Shown one piece after another: positions 15,401-23,654 of a stretch of 64,000 bases of DNA. Under the pieces are notes generated by a model, which did no database searches, was not told the DNA's origin, and saw only the letters and a list, made by a program, of their open reading frames with translations. The position numbers and the translations under genes are program-made. Positions within the stretch are counted from its first letter, which is position 1, and every line of letters starts with the position of its first letter. This DNA comes from Thysanoteuthis rhombus (Eukaryota > Mollusca > Cephalopoda > Oegopsida > Thysanoteuthidae): contig OY735207.1 of assembly GCA_963457665.1 (NCBI GenBank), forward strand, positions 62,021,888 through 62,085,887, given 5' to 3'.

Positions 15401-17049
15401 GCCGACTTACAGGTACTACAGGGTCAGATCACTAAGACCACAAAGTTACGTGAATAGTCCAGAATTTAAGATTACCCTAATTTCAACAAAATATTGATTT
15501 GATTTCATGAAATAATAATAATCATAAGGATGAACAAGAAGAGAAATGAGAAAAACAGATCAGGATTATTCGAACTTGATAATTATTTGATTTTCAAAAA
15601 TGGCCAGGTTTCTGATGTTCAACAGTACTATGCAAATATAATTCAAGTTAGGGGAGGGCGAATGATTAGATAGAAATATAGATTATCTCCCCTATCAACA
15701 TAATATCGATAACTATATTCGCTAAATGAGTTTATGCATGCACGTCAACCAAATATTTACTTCCTTTTGCTTGAGAAAAAATATTCTAATAAAGAAAAAC
15801 AAATGACCCAAATGTTCAAAACTTTCAACAGAGCTCTCCTATAAAAAGAATACTTGAAAATATTAAAATTCTGTAATTAATGGATACATATTGAACACAA
15901 AGAATTATATACTATGACACAGAACAAAATAGTTACTGAGAAGCTTTCCCCCCCCCTTCAAGGTCTTATTGTAATTCAATACATTTTTATTTTTTTAGCT
16001 TATACTTATATATTATCATATTAATTTGTACAGCAATACCTTAACTGTACAACATCAAAACCAACACTATTCAAGGTATTACTGTATTCTTTATAAGTCA
16101 AAAGGGTCATGTTACATTACATAACACCAGATGTTGTTATACCATCATAACAATAATTCTCATCAAGTGATTTTCAAACAGGTTTTTATTTTTATGATTA
16201 TGCATAAGATTTCATTTATGAAGCAACCACTGCTGATAAATTTATTGAAGGCACTCAAAACTAGTATTCAACTGCTGCTTTTTTTTTTTTTAAAAACATC
16301 TACATTTGTTTTGGAGGAGCAGAGTGGCATAATAGTTAAAATGAAAACGGCAGGCTGAGCCAAAATTTGGCCAAGGCTGTTATGTTCACTTTGCATTAAT
16401 ACCCTTGGGAAAGACATGAATCCACCTCTCTCAACAGCTATGGGTAAATAGCAAGGCAGTTCATTTCAGAGAATGTTATTATGAGAAAAAAAAATTTTTT
16501 TAAGATAAAGCCTGGTTAAAAGGAGAATTGGGTGTGGTACGAAAAACTTCAACCCACAAAAACCTACTTGTTACTGGAACCATTGCAGAGTGGTTACCGC
16601 CCTATACTCCACAAGGAGCCCCCCCCCCCCAGAAATAAACCAATTTCTTTTTAATATGAATATTCAAAACGAAGTTAGTTGACAAAAAAAAAAGTTTAAA
16701 ATGATAACCTGAAATGTAAGATAAATAAGAAAAAAACCCATTAAATTAGGTTTATAGATATACCTTCAATTTTGACAACATCTTTCTTAGAGATATCAAC
16801 ATAATCAGAAGAAGCGAGACATTTATGTGTGATGAAGTAACGCTCCTTAGGGAAAGCCCGTTTGCATCTGGAACAGTGATATTTCCCATCTTTGCCTGCA
16901 GAAGAAAGAAACAGTCTAGATAAGAGACATAGTCAAACTGAGATGATCTAAAAAGATCAAAATAATTTTGAAGACATAATAGTCTAGATGAAAGTGACAA
17001 CAAAAACATGGCAGAAATTAGCAATAAATTTCAAGAACTTGATTATTTT

Positions 17050-17098
<49 letters not shown>

Positions 17099-17204
17099 GA
17101 ATGTGGATTCGCTACACAAACTAGCTCATGTTTCTGCCCTCTTTGGGCCTCATCAGGCGAATATATATTATTATATTGTGTTATACTGCTAGCCTGATTT
17201 GTAC

Positions 17205-17265
<61 letters not shown>

Positions 17266-20200
17266 TATTTGTACATCATAATTCTTTTAGAATGTTTATT
17301 ACTTAATCCACTTGGATAGTGCAATGGTTAGCATATCTGCCTTACACACAGAAGGTTCTGTGTTTGATTCCCGGTATGAGCGAAGAGTGTAGAAAACTCT
17401 TCATTCCCTGTGCATTCAACAGCTAATGGAGTACACTCTAAACCGGGTGGAGTCATCCCTTTGTGTACTTGCTTCCTTCCCAAGGGTGGGGGTTGGGATC
17501 ATAAGAAACTTGTAGGTTTAAAGTCCCGGTCACAACCAGAGATGTGCAAGGATCACTGAGTTGAAGTGTGCAACAGAAACCAACTGTCATACTACATTGT
17601 GGGGTTGTCTCTTAGGAGACATGACACTTTACTTCATCTTCTACTATGTGTTTATAAGGAATGATAGTAATGAAAATATCTTCTTGGAAGTAGTGACAAA
17701 AAAGCTGAAACCTCATCCAAAAATCGTCCCATTTTTCTGTTGTCCAAGCATCAATATCTTCTTATGATAAGATTGATGAAACAGTTTATTTCATAGTTTT
17801 TACAAGCAAAAGAGTGATGTGATCTTATTTGAAACATTCATTGTAGTGTGAAGAGAAGTATACAATTTGTAAATAAAAGCACACATCAAATAACATTTAC
17901 CCAATATCTCAGACATAGATAGCAGTGGTGTAATAAACATCATAATTCTTTTTAAAACCGATTCACATTTGCTGATAGCACAATATACTCTGGTAATCTA
18001 TTCCATAATCCTACCACTCTGTTGCTAAAAAAGAATTTTCTGACATTCAATCTACTCCTATTCACTTCCACCATATATACATAGCCTCTCAGTTCCATTT
18101 AATTAGTTTCAGCAAAAAATACATTAGGATCTACAAGTTTTCTATCACACATAATCTTAAACATTCTATCAAGTCTCCCAACTCACTTCTTTCTTCTAAC
18201 AATGTCAACCCTAACTCCTTTAATCTGTCTTCATATCTCATACTTTTTAATTCTGGTATTTACGTAGTATCCAATGTGCAGGTGGACATAGGTCTTATAC
18301 AATACATTTCCTTGTCTATAGAGGTGAAAGTATACTTGATCAGTTCTAGAACTCTGTTTGCCTTAGCAGTACCACTGGCAATGTACTTTATTTTGTCCTC
18401 TCTGTGCACCCCCAAGTGTGAAGAAAATATTAAGAGCAGGTATAAAGAGAAGGTTAGATATATGAATAAATATAACTAAGAATGTCATAGCGGGTAATCA
18501 GTTCAATTTTAACCCAAGAAGGGGCATTGACATGTAAACAGATTTTACAATCTTTGCCATATTTAGGTACAAAATAAAAATGGAGACTACCTTACCTTTA
18601 TCAGGAATTGGTAATTTCTCAGGCTCCTTAGGTACAGCATCTCTCTGAACATTTTTCTCTTCTCCCTTACGTGGGCGTCCACGACGGCGACCTACAGATA
18701 CAAATATCACAACCAAACTTTGAAAATTTTAAAATATCTTTGGAGAAAAAAAAAAAAAAAAAAAAAAAAGGAGTCCACAGAAAAATCTAATTGAACTTAT
18801 GAAAAGCAAAATGTGTGCATAACAACTCAATGAGGATATGAATTTCAGTTAAAACCTTAATAGCATGTTTCTTTGCCTCTAAAATTAGATCGACCCAAAA
18901 CTCAGAAGAAGAAAGCAATGCATAGATGATACAAAATTTGTTCATAGGAATGCCAAAATGTAAGCATACATGAACACAATTTTATATGACAAAGATTCAG
19001 AAAGGATGAATGTAGCTCTATAAATGATTAATATTTTGACTAACAAACAAGATTTGGTCAAATATATAAATTAATAGGCCATTCAATAGAAGAATAAAAA
19101 TTATCAAGAGCCATTGAATTCCAAATCAAATGGATGACCAGACAATTCAAGTCCACTCTTTCTCACATACCCTCTACTTTTGTATTATTCATGCTTTGTA
19201 ATTCTATCCATTTTCTCATCATAACCTTCATTCCAGTTGATTCTATTTTCTATGTATGTACTTGAATAAATATGCAGGAAGAGAATGATGTGAATAAACA
19301 TTGAACTATCAACAAAACCAATAAAAAATCTGGTTTTCTAAATCAAATATGGATTACTCTTAATCATGTCTTTTAGAAATTACTTTCATCTTTTTGAAAA
19401 TAGGAATTGAAAACCTTTCAGATGGATTGGAAATGTCAAAATTGACCTGACTCTAAATTGACCTTTAAAAGGTCACCAGAGGCCAGTGCCACCCATCCAA
19501 TGTTTATCCTTGCATCAAGTTACCCATATACACAAAAATGGCAGCTGTTAGAGTGCAGCCTTCTGTTGCCCTTAGGTTTGATAATGCTGAAATTGACCTA
19601 ACTCTGAAATGACCTTTAAAGGTCAGCATCACCTATCCTATGTTTATACTAGGATAGAATTACCATTTTACACAGTTTTGCAGGTTTTAAGGTGCAGCTG
19701 TCCCCATCAGATTTGGAAATGCTAAAATTGACCTGATTACAAATTAGCCTTTAGAGGTCACCAGAGGTTAGGTTACCCTAACATACAAATTTTCAGTTCC
19801 AAGGGTGTAACAGTCAGAAACAAACATTCTTTGTCTGAAGTATTTGATATATCATATTCGTCATAAGCATCATTATCAGTCAATTCATGTACACTGCTGG
19901 ACATAAGCCTTTCCTATTTTTGAGAGAGTAGAGGCTAATTTAGCTCACCTGTCACCACTTTTCTCTGGCGAGCAGGTTTTGAATTCAGAGTAGTCTTTCA
20001 ACTGGTTACCAACCAAGACCAGCCAGTCCTGCTATTTTAGCTAGAGGAGAGAAGATACATTAATGTTTTTCCAGAGGGTATCTTAAGAAAGTGAATTTTA
20101 ACAGCTCCTGCCAGATGTGATCTCAGCTTGCTGAATCCATTGACAGAGTTGTTGACTAATATGTCACACACAATTGCTAATATTACCTAGGTCAGCTAAT

Positions 20201-23200
20201 AGAGTTAGAGACCATGAAAGCAAAATGGAACATTACCTAATGATAGGCCGGATATCATTTGGTATGAATAGAGACATATTGAAGAATACCTTGCCAATGT
20301 GCTTAAATCGTACAGTATACTATAAATGCATCATACCATGCATCACTTACTGATGCGAAACATTAGAAATCAACAAAATGAACTGAGAACCAACTTGGAA
20401 TCGTATAGAGCCATCGAAAGAGCAATGCTAGGGAAAACTCAAAAGAGACAGGAAAAAAAAATTTATACTGATCCATAGGTGGACCAGGGTGAAAGATGTT
20501 ATACAAATAACCAAGAGACAAAAATGAAGATGTCATTTGTTCTTGCTATGCATACAGGCCAACAGATGGTTCAAAATGTTAGCAGATCGGTGCCCATAAG
20601 ACAGTAAACACAGTGGTAAAAGACCAGACAAAAGATGGCAAAAGAAAGAAAAATAGGAAGGTTTGCCGGTATGATATGGCAGAGGTCAGTGCAATTGCAG
20701 TTGTCATGGAAGGAGATGGGAAAGGCCTTTGACCAGTAGAGGACTTATGATAATGATGATAAATAGACCACATTCATTGTGATTTTAATCTGAAAATTAT
20801 AGCATCGTTCACCTCCAGTTGTTGTTTCACCATTAAATTATGATTTACGCAATACAGAAGAAGAATGCAATATACCTGTAGAGCTAGAGGGTGTGGTAGT
20901 GGTAGCAGTGGTGGTACTAGTGATACTGGTGATAGGTGTAGCAACAGCAGTAGTAGTTGTTGAAGTAGCAGTAGTTACAGCTGGAGTGGTAACAGTGCTG
21001 ACAGTGGTAGCATTCGGTAACACTGTCTTTGGTTGCAGTTGGTCGACGCTAACAGATTCCAGGGCTTCAAGCAGTGGTTGAACAGCAGCTGTGGTGTCAG
21101 CGGCCTGAGGAGAAGTGATGATCACAACAGCTTTCGAGTCATCTCCTGTTACCATGGCTGCTTGAGCCACTTGAGAGAGCAAATCAGCAGAGTCTACATT
21201 AACGTTTACGGTACCATCAACTACAAAAAGAGAGAAATAAAAATAAGATGAATTAAAAGCACAGATAAGAGAAGAGAGGATGATGAAGGTCGAGATTTCA
21301 GCGCTCCCATATATGTCTATGAATGAAAATGCACTTTTTAGAAACCGTCAACCAAAACTATCAAAATAAGTTTCTTCAGTTTTCAAGTTGATCTGGCTGG
21401 CTGGCTATGTATCAAGCATACAGGTGGCACCAATGGAGCTAGAGGTCTGAAATTTTCAGATATTTACTCGAAATTATGTCTAGAAAAATAAGTTTGTTTT
21501 TTTTAAATTCTACCCCCAAATAATTTTTTTACTTGGGGGGGGGGGGGTGAAGTTGGTCATGTGACAGTTTTGTATTTCTTGATCATAACCTCTTAGAATG
21601 CTTTGAGTTTGAATTTTGAATTATTTTCGACTTGTTACCATAAATTGCCACTATACCTCAAGGTTCTAGTCATGCCTTTGATTACCTTGAGCTCAAAAGA
21701 AATAGAAAATGTTATTAGTGTCAAACTCTTACTATTGAGTTTTAGCTTTATTTTTGTACATAACAATAACGAAATGACAACAACCAGACCAAAAACCAGT
21801 GACATCTTGCACGAATAACAGTGAGATGTTGTTCACCTTTGAGATTCTAATGGAGTGAAGGAGTTTGACCTTAGTGCAGCCAAGCTTGTTACATCAATCA
21901 AAGCAAATGGTGAATCAAACCATGAATGAATGAAAATCAAAATAGGAACAAGAAGACTATTACTATTTCCATTAGATATAAACCCTGCAAAAAAAGTTAT
22001 CATACCGGTTTGCTGGGGATTTTCAGATGTCTCTTCATTGGTAGATTTGAGATAATTAATAAATGAATTTGTGGTTAAAAACATTGGTACAATGTCGCTT
22101 TTTTTTTTTTTAGATCACTTTTGAAAGTATTTGTATCTTTTATGAGTTGGCCAATTCCTCACTGAGACTTAACTCTGGGAGGAGAAGAAGTGGTGCTGAA
22201 CTACAGTAGATTTTTATAATTGAAGCTCATTGCTATGCCCTTGTGTTGCATTGATGAGTGATCGGGATAGAATTAGATATTTTATGCAGTGACAATTGAA
22301 GTCCAATGTGTGAAAGAATGAAGATTTAACAAGTGTTGACTCCAAAATTTGTTTGAACAAGTTTCAGCATTCAGTCTGCTGATTATGCATGGAAAGATCA
22401 ATGGGAAATGGATTGTCAGTGATCAGGAATTTGCAGAAGAACTAATCCTTTGGTTTTCAGAAATCTATCAAGTATTTGATTCTTTCAAAACTCTTGAGCC
22501 AATTCCTACTAAAAATACCATTCAAATATTCAACTAAATGAGTGTTGAATTGAAAGAAAGTCTGATTAGTCACTCGATAGAAACCATCAAATGTTTTTTG
22601 GCAGCAAGCCATGAGGGCGGTGATCAATTAAAAAATTGGGAAAATAGGAGATCAATGGATAACTTACTTATCTTGCCCTTTGTTGGATGGTGATCACTAA
22701 AAAGAGTCTGAATTTAAAAAAAAAACAAACGTGAATGCTAGTGGACACAAATGGATCGATTCAGCACTCACATTGCAGATTGAACAACCCCACCCCCTTG
22801 TAAAAACACTGAAGGGGAAAATTTTCAGAGGAAAAAAAAAAAAAAAATTAAAAAAAATTTTTTTGGAAAAATTCAGCCTTTTAGCTCAAGTCAGCCAAAC
22901 CAACTAAAAATCTTGAAGAAAAGTTTTGACAGTTTTGGTTGACTGTTTTTTATAAGCATAATCAGGAGCAGCAGATTGAAGTAGACTATGAGATTCAAGA
23001 AGCAAAAGTAAAGCTTTTCAAAATTTGACTCTTAAGAAAACTAAGCAAAATTTACCTGATGTGTATTCCAAAGCATCAGCTATCTGGACAGCTGTTTCTT
23101 CTGTGGCAGGAGGAGATGTTGCTGGAGGTGCCTCAGCCACCATCGTAGCTGTTGAAGTGGTAGTGGGAATGCATTCTTTTTTATGGTTAATGAAAAGTTG

Positions 23201-23254
23201 GATGTCATTGAAGTTTCCCCCACATTGGCCACAGATAAAAGTGTCCAGTGGCAT
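344..23254 (-). CDS. ZFAT: Gene 1: ZFAT orthologue, complete 13-exon coding model
   Basis: Nuclear DNA-binding protein of the zinc finger and AT-hook (ZFAT) family. Seen: joined exons 23056-23254, 20876-21220, 18596-18691, 16764-16895, 13418-13942, 11111-12526, 9650-9863, 8258-8361, 5610-5889, 4024-4360, 3409-3460, 2042-2115 and 344-622 give 4053 nt, an exact multiple of three, with GT..AG at every junction. Product 1350 aa; vertebrate ZFAT is about 1240. Order: CCHC finger ZF1 (about 8-28), Ser/Thr-rich spacer (67-181), AT-hook GRRRGRPRKG (182-191), CCHC finger ZF2 (about 220-240), acidic spacer, ZF3-ZF9 (about 405-605), Ser/Thr/Glu-rich spacer, ZF10 (about 875-900), ZF11-ZF13, ZF14-ZF19 (to about 1195), Gln/Val/Thr-rich tail. 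The AT-hook plus broken finger clusters with these spacings is the ZFAT layout. Vertebrate ZFAT is known for roles in blood-cell development and survival; the function here is inferred. Small extra or alternative exons cannot be excluded. Confidence 0.9.
623..2041 (-). other. Gene 1 intron 12
   Basis: Non-coding. At about 1,085-1,450 there is a stretch with a tRNA box-B-like GGGTTCAATCCC followed by text typical of a SINE body. Elsewhere AT-rich, with poly-A tracts near 280-296 and 1,960-2,035. No ORF of interest. Confidence 0.6.
2042..2115 (-). CDS. ZFAT: ZFAT gene 1 micro-exon 12
   Basis: 74 nt, phase 1 in and phase 0 out (acceptor GATTTCTAG/TA, donor CAACAG/GTGAG). Encodes VPQELDEKTASAVNILQHII and four more residues. 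The AVNILQ.II motif is shared with the C-terminal region of vertebrate ZFAT, where it forms a short predicted helix. The match is convincing despite the size. Confidence 0.78.
2116..3408 (-). other. Gene 1 intron 11
   Basis: Non-coding, poly-A-rich around 2,160-2,410. The stretch 2,420-3,300 is less AT-rich and looks like an old unclassified repeat, but no reading frame or termini are recognisable. Confidence 0.5.
3409..3460 (-). CDS. ZFAT: ZFAT gene 1 micro-exon 11
   Basis: 52 nt, phase 0 in and phase 1 out (acceptor CTTTTTTAG/GT, donor GAGACAG/GTATTT). Encodes VFQVSEEPPVYTEEAET. The EEPP...Y.TEAE pattern is the conserved stretch directly after the last finger in ZFAT, which is how this short exon was found. 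Too short to stand out by coding potential alone. Confidence 0.75.
4024..4360 (-). CDS. ZFAT: ZFAT gene 1 exon 10: ZF17b, ZF18, ZF19
   Basis: 337 nt, phase 2 in and phase 0 out (acceptor TGGCACAG/G, donor GAATTG/GTAAAA). Completes ZF17 (CSYEATQRSHLKRHM), then ZF18 (CQHCDYSANTLGYMKVH) and, after a 20-odd-residue Thr/Asn insert, ZF19 (CLSCDYLFGNLSDLKRH). The insert between the last two fingers is also a feature of vertebrate ZFAT. Reading past the donor gives only a few more codons before a stop, so a truncated isoform by intron retention is possible. Confidence 0.88.
4361..5609 (-). other. Gene 1 intron 9
   Basis: Non-coding apart from a mariner-like relic at 5,100-5,425 (separate entry). A pure A tract of about 30 bp sits near 4,432-4,463. 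The rest is AT-rich with nothing recognised. Confidence 0.6.
5100..5425 (+). mobile_element. Decayed mariner-like transposase C-terminus
   Basis: On the plus strand, one frame near 5,319-5,378 reads WDECVRSEGEYFEDTKAPLP. This is the W-D-x-C-(V/I)-x-S-x-G-x-Y-F-E ending typical of mariner-family transposases. The preceding 200 bp read as broken pieces of the PPYSPDLAPxDYFLFP region in shifting frames with stops. Frameshifts and stops make it non-functional. No inverted repeats were found. Confidence 0.6.
5610..5889 (-). CDS. ZFAT: ZFAT gene 1 exon 9: ZF14-ZF16 and start of ZF17
   Basis: 280 nt, phase 1 in and phase 2 out (acceptor AACCCCAG/GT, donor GATAA/GTAAGT). Encodes RRSYKCPYCDRVFIR (ZF14, with HIWIHEG), CPLCPHACRSKNNLQAH (ZF15), CNDCGKAYKSKTALRWH (ZF16) and the Cys pair of ZF17. 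The linkers EGIKPF and SNEKPF are close to those of vertebrate ZFAT at the same step of the array. There is no counterpart in gene 2. Confidence 0.9.
5890..8257 (-). other. Gene 1 intron 8
   Basis: Non-coding. Contains a tRNA-like SINE fragment near 6,160-6,300 (box-B-like GAGTTTGATCC), a long poly-A at 6,378-6,407 and a small inverted-repeat element at 7,830-7,954 (own entry). The rest is AT-rich. No alternative terminal exon like that of gene 2 was found here. Confidence 0.6.
7830..7954. mobile_element. MITE-like 125-bp element with about 35-bp inverted ends
   Basis: The left end CTAGAGTTCTTTGATTCCGT and the inverted right end CTAGCATTCTTTGATTTGTT match closely, and the match continues through TTTCAAACT on each side. 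There is no coding capacity. Target duplication is unclear because the ends themselves contain CTAG. Superfamily not assignable by eye. Confidence 0.6.
8258..8361 (-). CDS. ZFAT: ZFAT gene 1 exon 8: second half of ZF13
   Basis: 104 nt, phase 2 in and phase 1 out (acceptor ATTTTCAG/C, donor AGATGG/GTGAG). Encodes LKKLRNHILLKHP, supplying the two His of ZF13 (C-x2-C-x12-H-x4-H across the intron), then a basic linker ending at RKM. It matches the ZFAT stretch that follows an isolated finger and precedes the ZF14 cluster. Confidence 0.87.
8362..9649 (-). other. Gene 1 intron 7, alignable with gene 2 intron
   Basis: Non-coding. The stretches 8,410-8,480 and 8,570-8,860 align with few changes to 50,465-50,535 and 51,710-51,990 in gene 2. 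The stretch 9,360-9,560 aligns instead with 48,470-48,650. A (TA)n tract lies at 9,068-9,092. These shared introns record the gene duplication. Confidence 0.7.
9650..9863 (-). CDS. ZFAT: ZFAT gene 1 exon 7: ZF11, ZF12 and first half of ZF13
   Basis: 214 nt, phase 1 in and phase 2 out (acceptor CCGCAG/GA, donor GAGAA/GTAAGT). Encodes CEVCDYRAITRDNLKRH, CKECEFVANSRTQLWNH and the Cys pair of ZF13 (CPECHEKFE). The ZF13 histidines come from exon 8. Exons 7 and 8 together are a phase 1-1 unit, and this two-exon unit is what was duplicated again inside gene 2. Confidence 0.9.
9864..11110 (-). other. Gene 1 intron 6
   Basis: Non-coding. 9,940-10,200 aligns with 52,500-52,770, and 10,540-10,830 with 53,570-53,830 of gene 2. 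A minus-strand tRNA-like SINE piece is at 10,893-10,985. Confidence 0.65.
10893..10985 (-). mobile_element. tRNA-derived SINE fragment
   Basis: Read on the minus strand it has a box-A-like TAGCAAAATGGTTAGTAA and, about 30 nt on, a box-B-like GAGTTCAATTCTC, flanked by short stems. It is a pol III promoter relic, not a tRNA gene, as no complete cloverleaf forms. Confidence 0.5.
11111..12526 (-). CDS. ZFAT: ZFAT gene 1 exon 6: fingers ZF4b-ZF10 and long Ser/Thr/Glu spacer
   Basis: 1416 nt, phase 1-1, acceptor TTTTTCAG/GT and donor CACACAG/GTTAG. It completes ZF4 (NLYTHMRKHTG) and carries ZF5-ZF9 in tight succession, including the CHVCNRKFKKKIDCDRH and YCCCLCQDKF fingers that match ZFAT. A spacer of more than 200 residues rich in Ser, Thr, Glu and Asp follows (probably disordered). 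Next is the block IIKRLGYRPLSLEIFKKMRQ and ZF10 (CEFCGRLFYNRADYEPHVRTH), which corresponds to the ZFAT finger preceded by a conserved helical stretch. The reading frame is fully open with no broken finger. Confidence 0.93.
12527..13417 (-). other. Gene 1 intron 5
   Basis: Non-coding. 12,560-12,690 aligns with 56,575-56,700, and about 13,050-13,240 with 56,740-56,930 of gene 2. The intervening 12,690-13,030 is absent from gene 2 and looks like an inserted repeat with a plus-strand open frame of 85 codons lacking any recognisable domain. Confidence 0.6.
13418..13942 (-). CDS. ZFAT: ZFAT gene 1 exon 5: acidic spacer and fingers ZF3-ZF4a
   Basis: 525 nt, phase 1-1. The acceptor follows a T-rich tract (TTTGGTGAAG/GT at 13942); donor CTAAAG/GTGGG. 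The first about 130 residues are acidic (GDESEDEPEEV...) with an Ala-rich insert. Then comes SLYSCNTCDKVFKTL, opening ZF3 (C2H2), and the first half of ZF4 (FKCSKCAYASNSKG). ZF4 is completed by the next exon, so an intron splits a finger. In vertebrate ZFAT the corresponding fingers use the same HTNEKP-like linker, here HTNLKPF. Confidence 0.88.
13943..16763 (-). other. Gene 1 intron 4
   Basis: Non-coding, with long A or T tracts at 14,185-14,265 and 14,690-14,720. A hairpin-forming piece at 15,317-15,394 has ends TATGCAACAC and GTGTTGCATA inverted. A tRNA-like or SINE-like stretch is at 16,315-16,630, and C-runs lie at 15,950 and 16,620. No coding exon seen. Confidence 0.55.
16764..16895 (-). 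CDS. ZFAT: ZFAT gene 1 exon 4: short CCHC finger
   Basis: 132 nt, phase 1-1, acceptor TTCTGCAG/GC and donor ATTGAAG/GTATAT. Encodes a finger of the form C-x2-C-x12-H-x-C (CSRCKRAFP ... ITHKC), residues about 220-240. The same unusual H-x-C ending is found in the matching position of vertebrate ZFAT (family knowledge), which strongly supports orthology. An Asp/Lys-rich stretch follows. No homologous exon is seen between the AT-hook exons and the acidic exon of gene 2. Confidence 0.85.
17052..17095. repeat. (TA)n microsatellite
   Basis: Uninterrupted TA dinucleotide tract of about 44 bp. A second TA tract of about 56 bp lies at 17,207-17,262 with one AA interruption. Confidence 0.9.
17310..17550 (+). 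mobile_element. tRNA-derived SINE, family copy A
   Basis: Head has box A TAGTGCAATGGTTAGC and box B GTGTTTGATTCC about 35 nt apart. The body then runs to GGTTTAAAGTCCCGGTC. A second copy with the same body lies inverted at about 49,980-50,254, which makes this a dispersed family. The body's CCTGTGCATTCAACAGCTAA and CTTGTAGGTTTAAAG are shared with that copy. Confidence 0.72.
18596..18691 (-). CDS. ZFAT: ZFAT gene 1 exon 3: AT-hook
   Basis: 96 nt, phase 1 at both ends, acceptor TATCTGTAG/GT and donor GATAAAG/GTAAGG. The core GRRRGRPRKG is a canonical AT-hook (RGRP palm flanked by basic residues), which contacts the minor groove of AT-rich DNA. It is followed by a charged tail. Vertebrate ZFAT has a single hook in the same relative place, before its third zinc finger. 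Because the exon is symmetric in phase, copies can be added or skipped without frameshift; five diverged copies lie in gene 2. Confidence 0.88.
19430..19800. repeat. Three-unit 137-149-bp tandem repeat with AGGTCA half-sites
   Basis: Units start near 19,430, 19,579 and 19,716, each opening with AATGyyrAAATTGACCT. Each holds an everted AGGTCA-type pair: TGACCTTTAAAAGGTCA at 19,459-19,475, TGACCTTTAAAGGTCA at 19,610-19,625, and a decayed TAGCCTTTAGAGGTCA at 19,745-19,760. The repeat is certain; any receptor binding is inference. Confidence 0.8.
20270..20745 (+). mobile_element. Degenerate RTE-like LINE 3' end
   Basis: Plus-strand fragments in shifting frames read as the far C-terminus of a non-LTR reverse-transcriptase ORF: WTRVKDVI, KRPDKRWQK and WKEMGKAFDQ near 20,460-20,735. 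This order (RWxxH zone, GRPxxRWxD, GxAFxQ) is usual at the end of RTE-type polyproteins. Internal stops and frameshifts show it is dead. Confidence 0.6.
20876..21220 (-). CDS. ZFAT: ZFAT gene 1 exon 2: Ser/Thr/Val-rich spacer
   Basis: 345 nt, phase 1 at both ends (acceptor TTTGTAG/TT, donor CTACAG/GTATAT). Codes for residues 67-181: an opening VDGTVNVNVDSADLL, an acidic/hydrophobic region, then a run dominated by Thr, Ala, Val and Ser. No domain is recognisable; it is probably a disordered, possibly transactivating spacer. The simple-sequence codons create long plus-strand shadow frames that are not genes. No counterpart is visible in the in-window part of gene 2, where it would lie beyond 64 kb if kept. 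Confidence 0.78.
21338..21590 (+). repeat. Dispersed repeat family R, copy 1
   Basis: Begins AACCGTCAACCAAAAC, continues through GATCTGGCTGGCTGGCTATG and a G-run to TTGGTCATGTGACAG. Related copies: 22,545-22,965 (inverted), 38,345-39,135 (inverted, split by a hAT-type insert) and 47,250-47,690 (same strand). It is a non-coding family of unknown class. Confidence 0.7.
22545..22965 (-). repeat. Dispersed repeat family R, copy 2
   Basis: Inverse of copy 1: reads from GATTAGTCACTCGATAGAAA through a GGTGATCAATT segment and the C-rich ACCCCACCCCC block to TGACAGTTTTGGTTGAC. It serves as the empty-site reference for the hAT-type insertion at 38,443. Confidence 0.65.
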
Positions 23255-23265
23255 TCTTCACCAAC
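23056..23265 (-). CDS. ZFAT: ZFAT gene 1 coding exon 1: start codon and N-terminal CCHC finger
   Basis: Acceptor TTTTTCAAG/G at 23265, 11 nt of leader, then ATG at 23254 in good context (A at -3). Encodes MPLDTFICGQCGGNF and onward: a C-x2-C-x12-H-x3-C finger at residues 8-28 followed by a Thr/Ala/Pro-rich stretch. Vertebrate ZFAT also opens with a lone N-terminal finger before the AT-hook. Ends in phase 1 with donor CATCAG/GTAAAT. It could be taken for a free-standing small gene, but the phase-1 donor and the downstream chain of phase-1 exons argue that it is the first coding exon. Confidence 0.82.
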
Positions 23266-23360
23266 CTTGAAAAAAAATAAGTTAAAAATCACTGACGCTG
23301 AATGAACAATAACAAACACAATATTACAATAAGTTCCTTCTCTCTAAACTTTCCACACAA

Positions 23361-23488
23361 AATCAGTCAAAAACAGCAAGGTCATGAACAAAAAGGTCAG
23401 TCAGAAACAGCAAGGTCATGAACAAAAAGGTCAGTCAGAAACAGCAAAGTCATGAACAAAAAGGTCAGTCAAAAACAGCAAGGTCATA
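23361..23488. repeat. 34-bp minisatellite, about 3.8 units
   Basis: The unit contains CAGTCAGAAACAGCAAGGTC followed by ATGAACAAAAAGGT. Neighbouring units differ at only one or two positions, so it is recent. It lies about 100 bp upstream of the acceptor of coding exon 1. Confidence 0.9.
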
Positions 23489-23654
23489 ACATTAATGCTG
23501 GAAAAAAAAGCTTATCTAATAAAAGCTCATAGTTTTTTCAAGATAGGCAAAATTACAATGTCTGTCCAGAAATTGTCCTTCCATTTTGAATATTTTGAAA
23601 ACTAATTGCACAGGTGAACAGACACTGTCCCATGAAGTTAGCTTGTGTACAGTG

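Larger units (their letters stand above)
16896..18595 (-). other. Gene 1 intron 3
   Basis: Non-coding. Two (TA)n tracts (17,052-17,095 and 17,207-17,262) flank a 110-bp unique block. A SINE copy is at 17,310-17,550. The stretch 17,690-17,810 recurs beside the gene 2 AT-hook exons (for example 58,800-58,900), so the AT-hook duplication units include flanking intron. Confidence 0.6.
18692..20875 (-). other. Gene 1 intron 2
   Basis: Non-coding. Holds a three-unit repeat with AGGTCA half-sites (19,430-19,800) and a decayed RTE-like LINE 3' end (20,270-20,745), both listed separately. The remainder is AT-rich with nothing recognised. Confidence 0.6.
21221..23055 (-). other. Gene 1 intron 1
   Basis: Non-coding. 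Two copies of one dispersed repeat, in opposite orientations, occupy 21,338-21,590 and 22,545-22,965. Between them is ordinary AT-rich sequence with a small plus-strand open frame (22,349-22,537) without recognisable features. Confidence 0.55.

Noticed and set aside
20893-21251. Plus-strand Val-rich and other frames
   Set aside because: Antisense shadows of the Thr/Ala-rich gene 1 exon 2.
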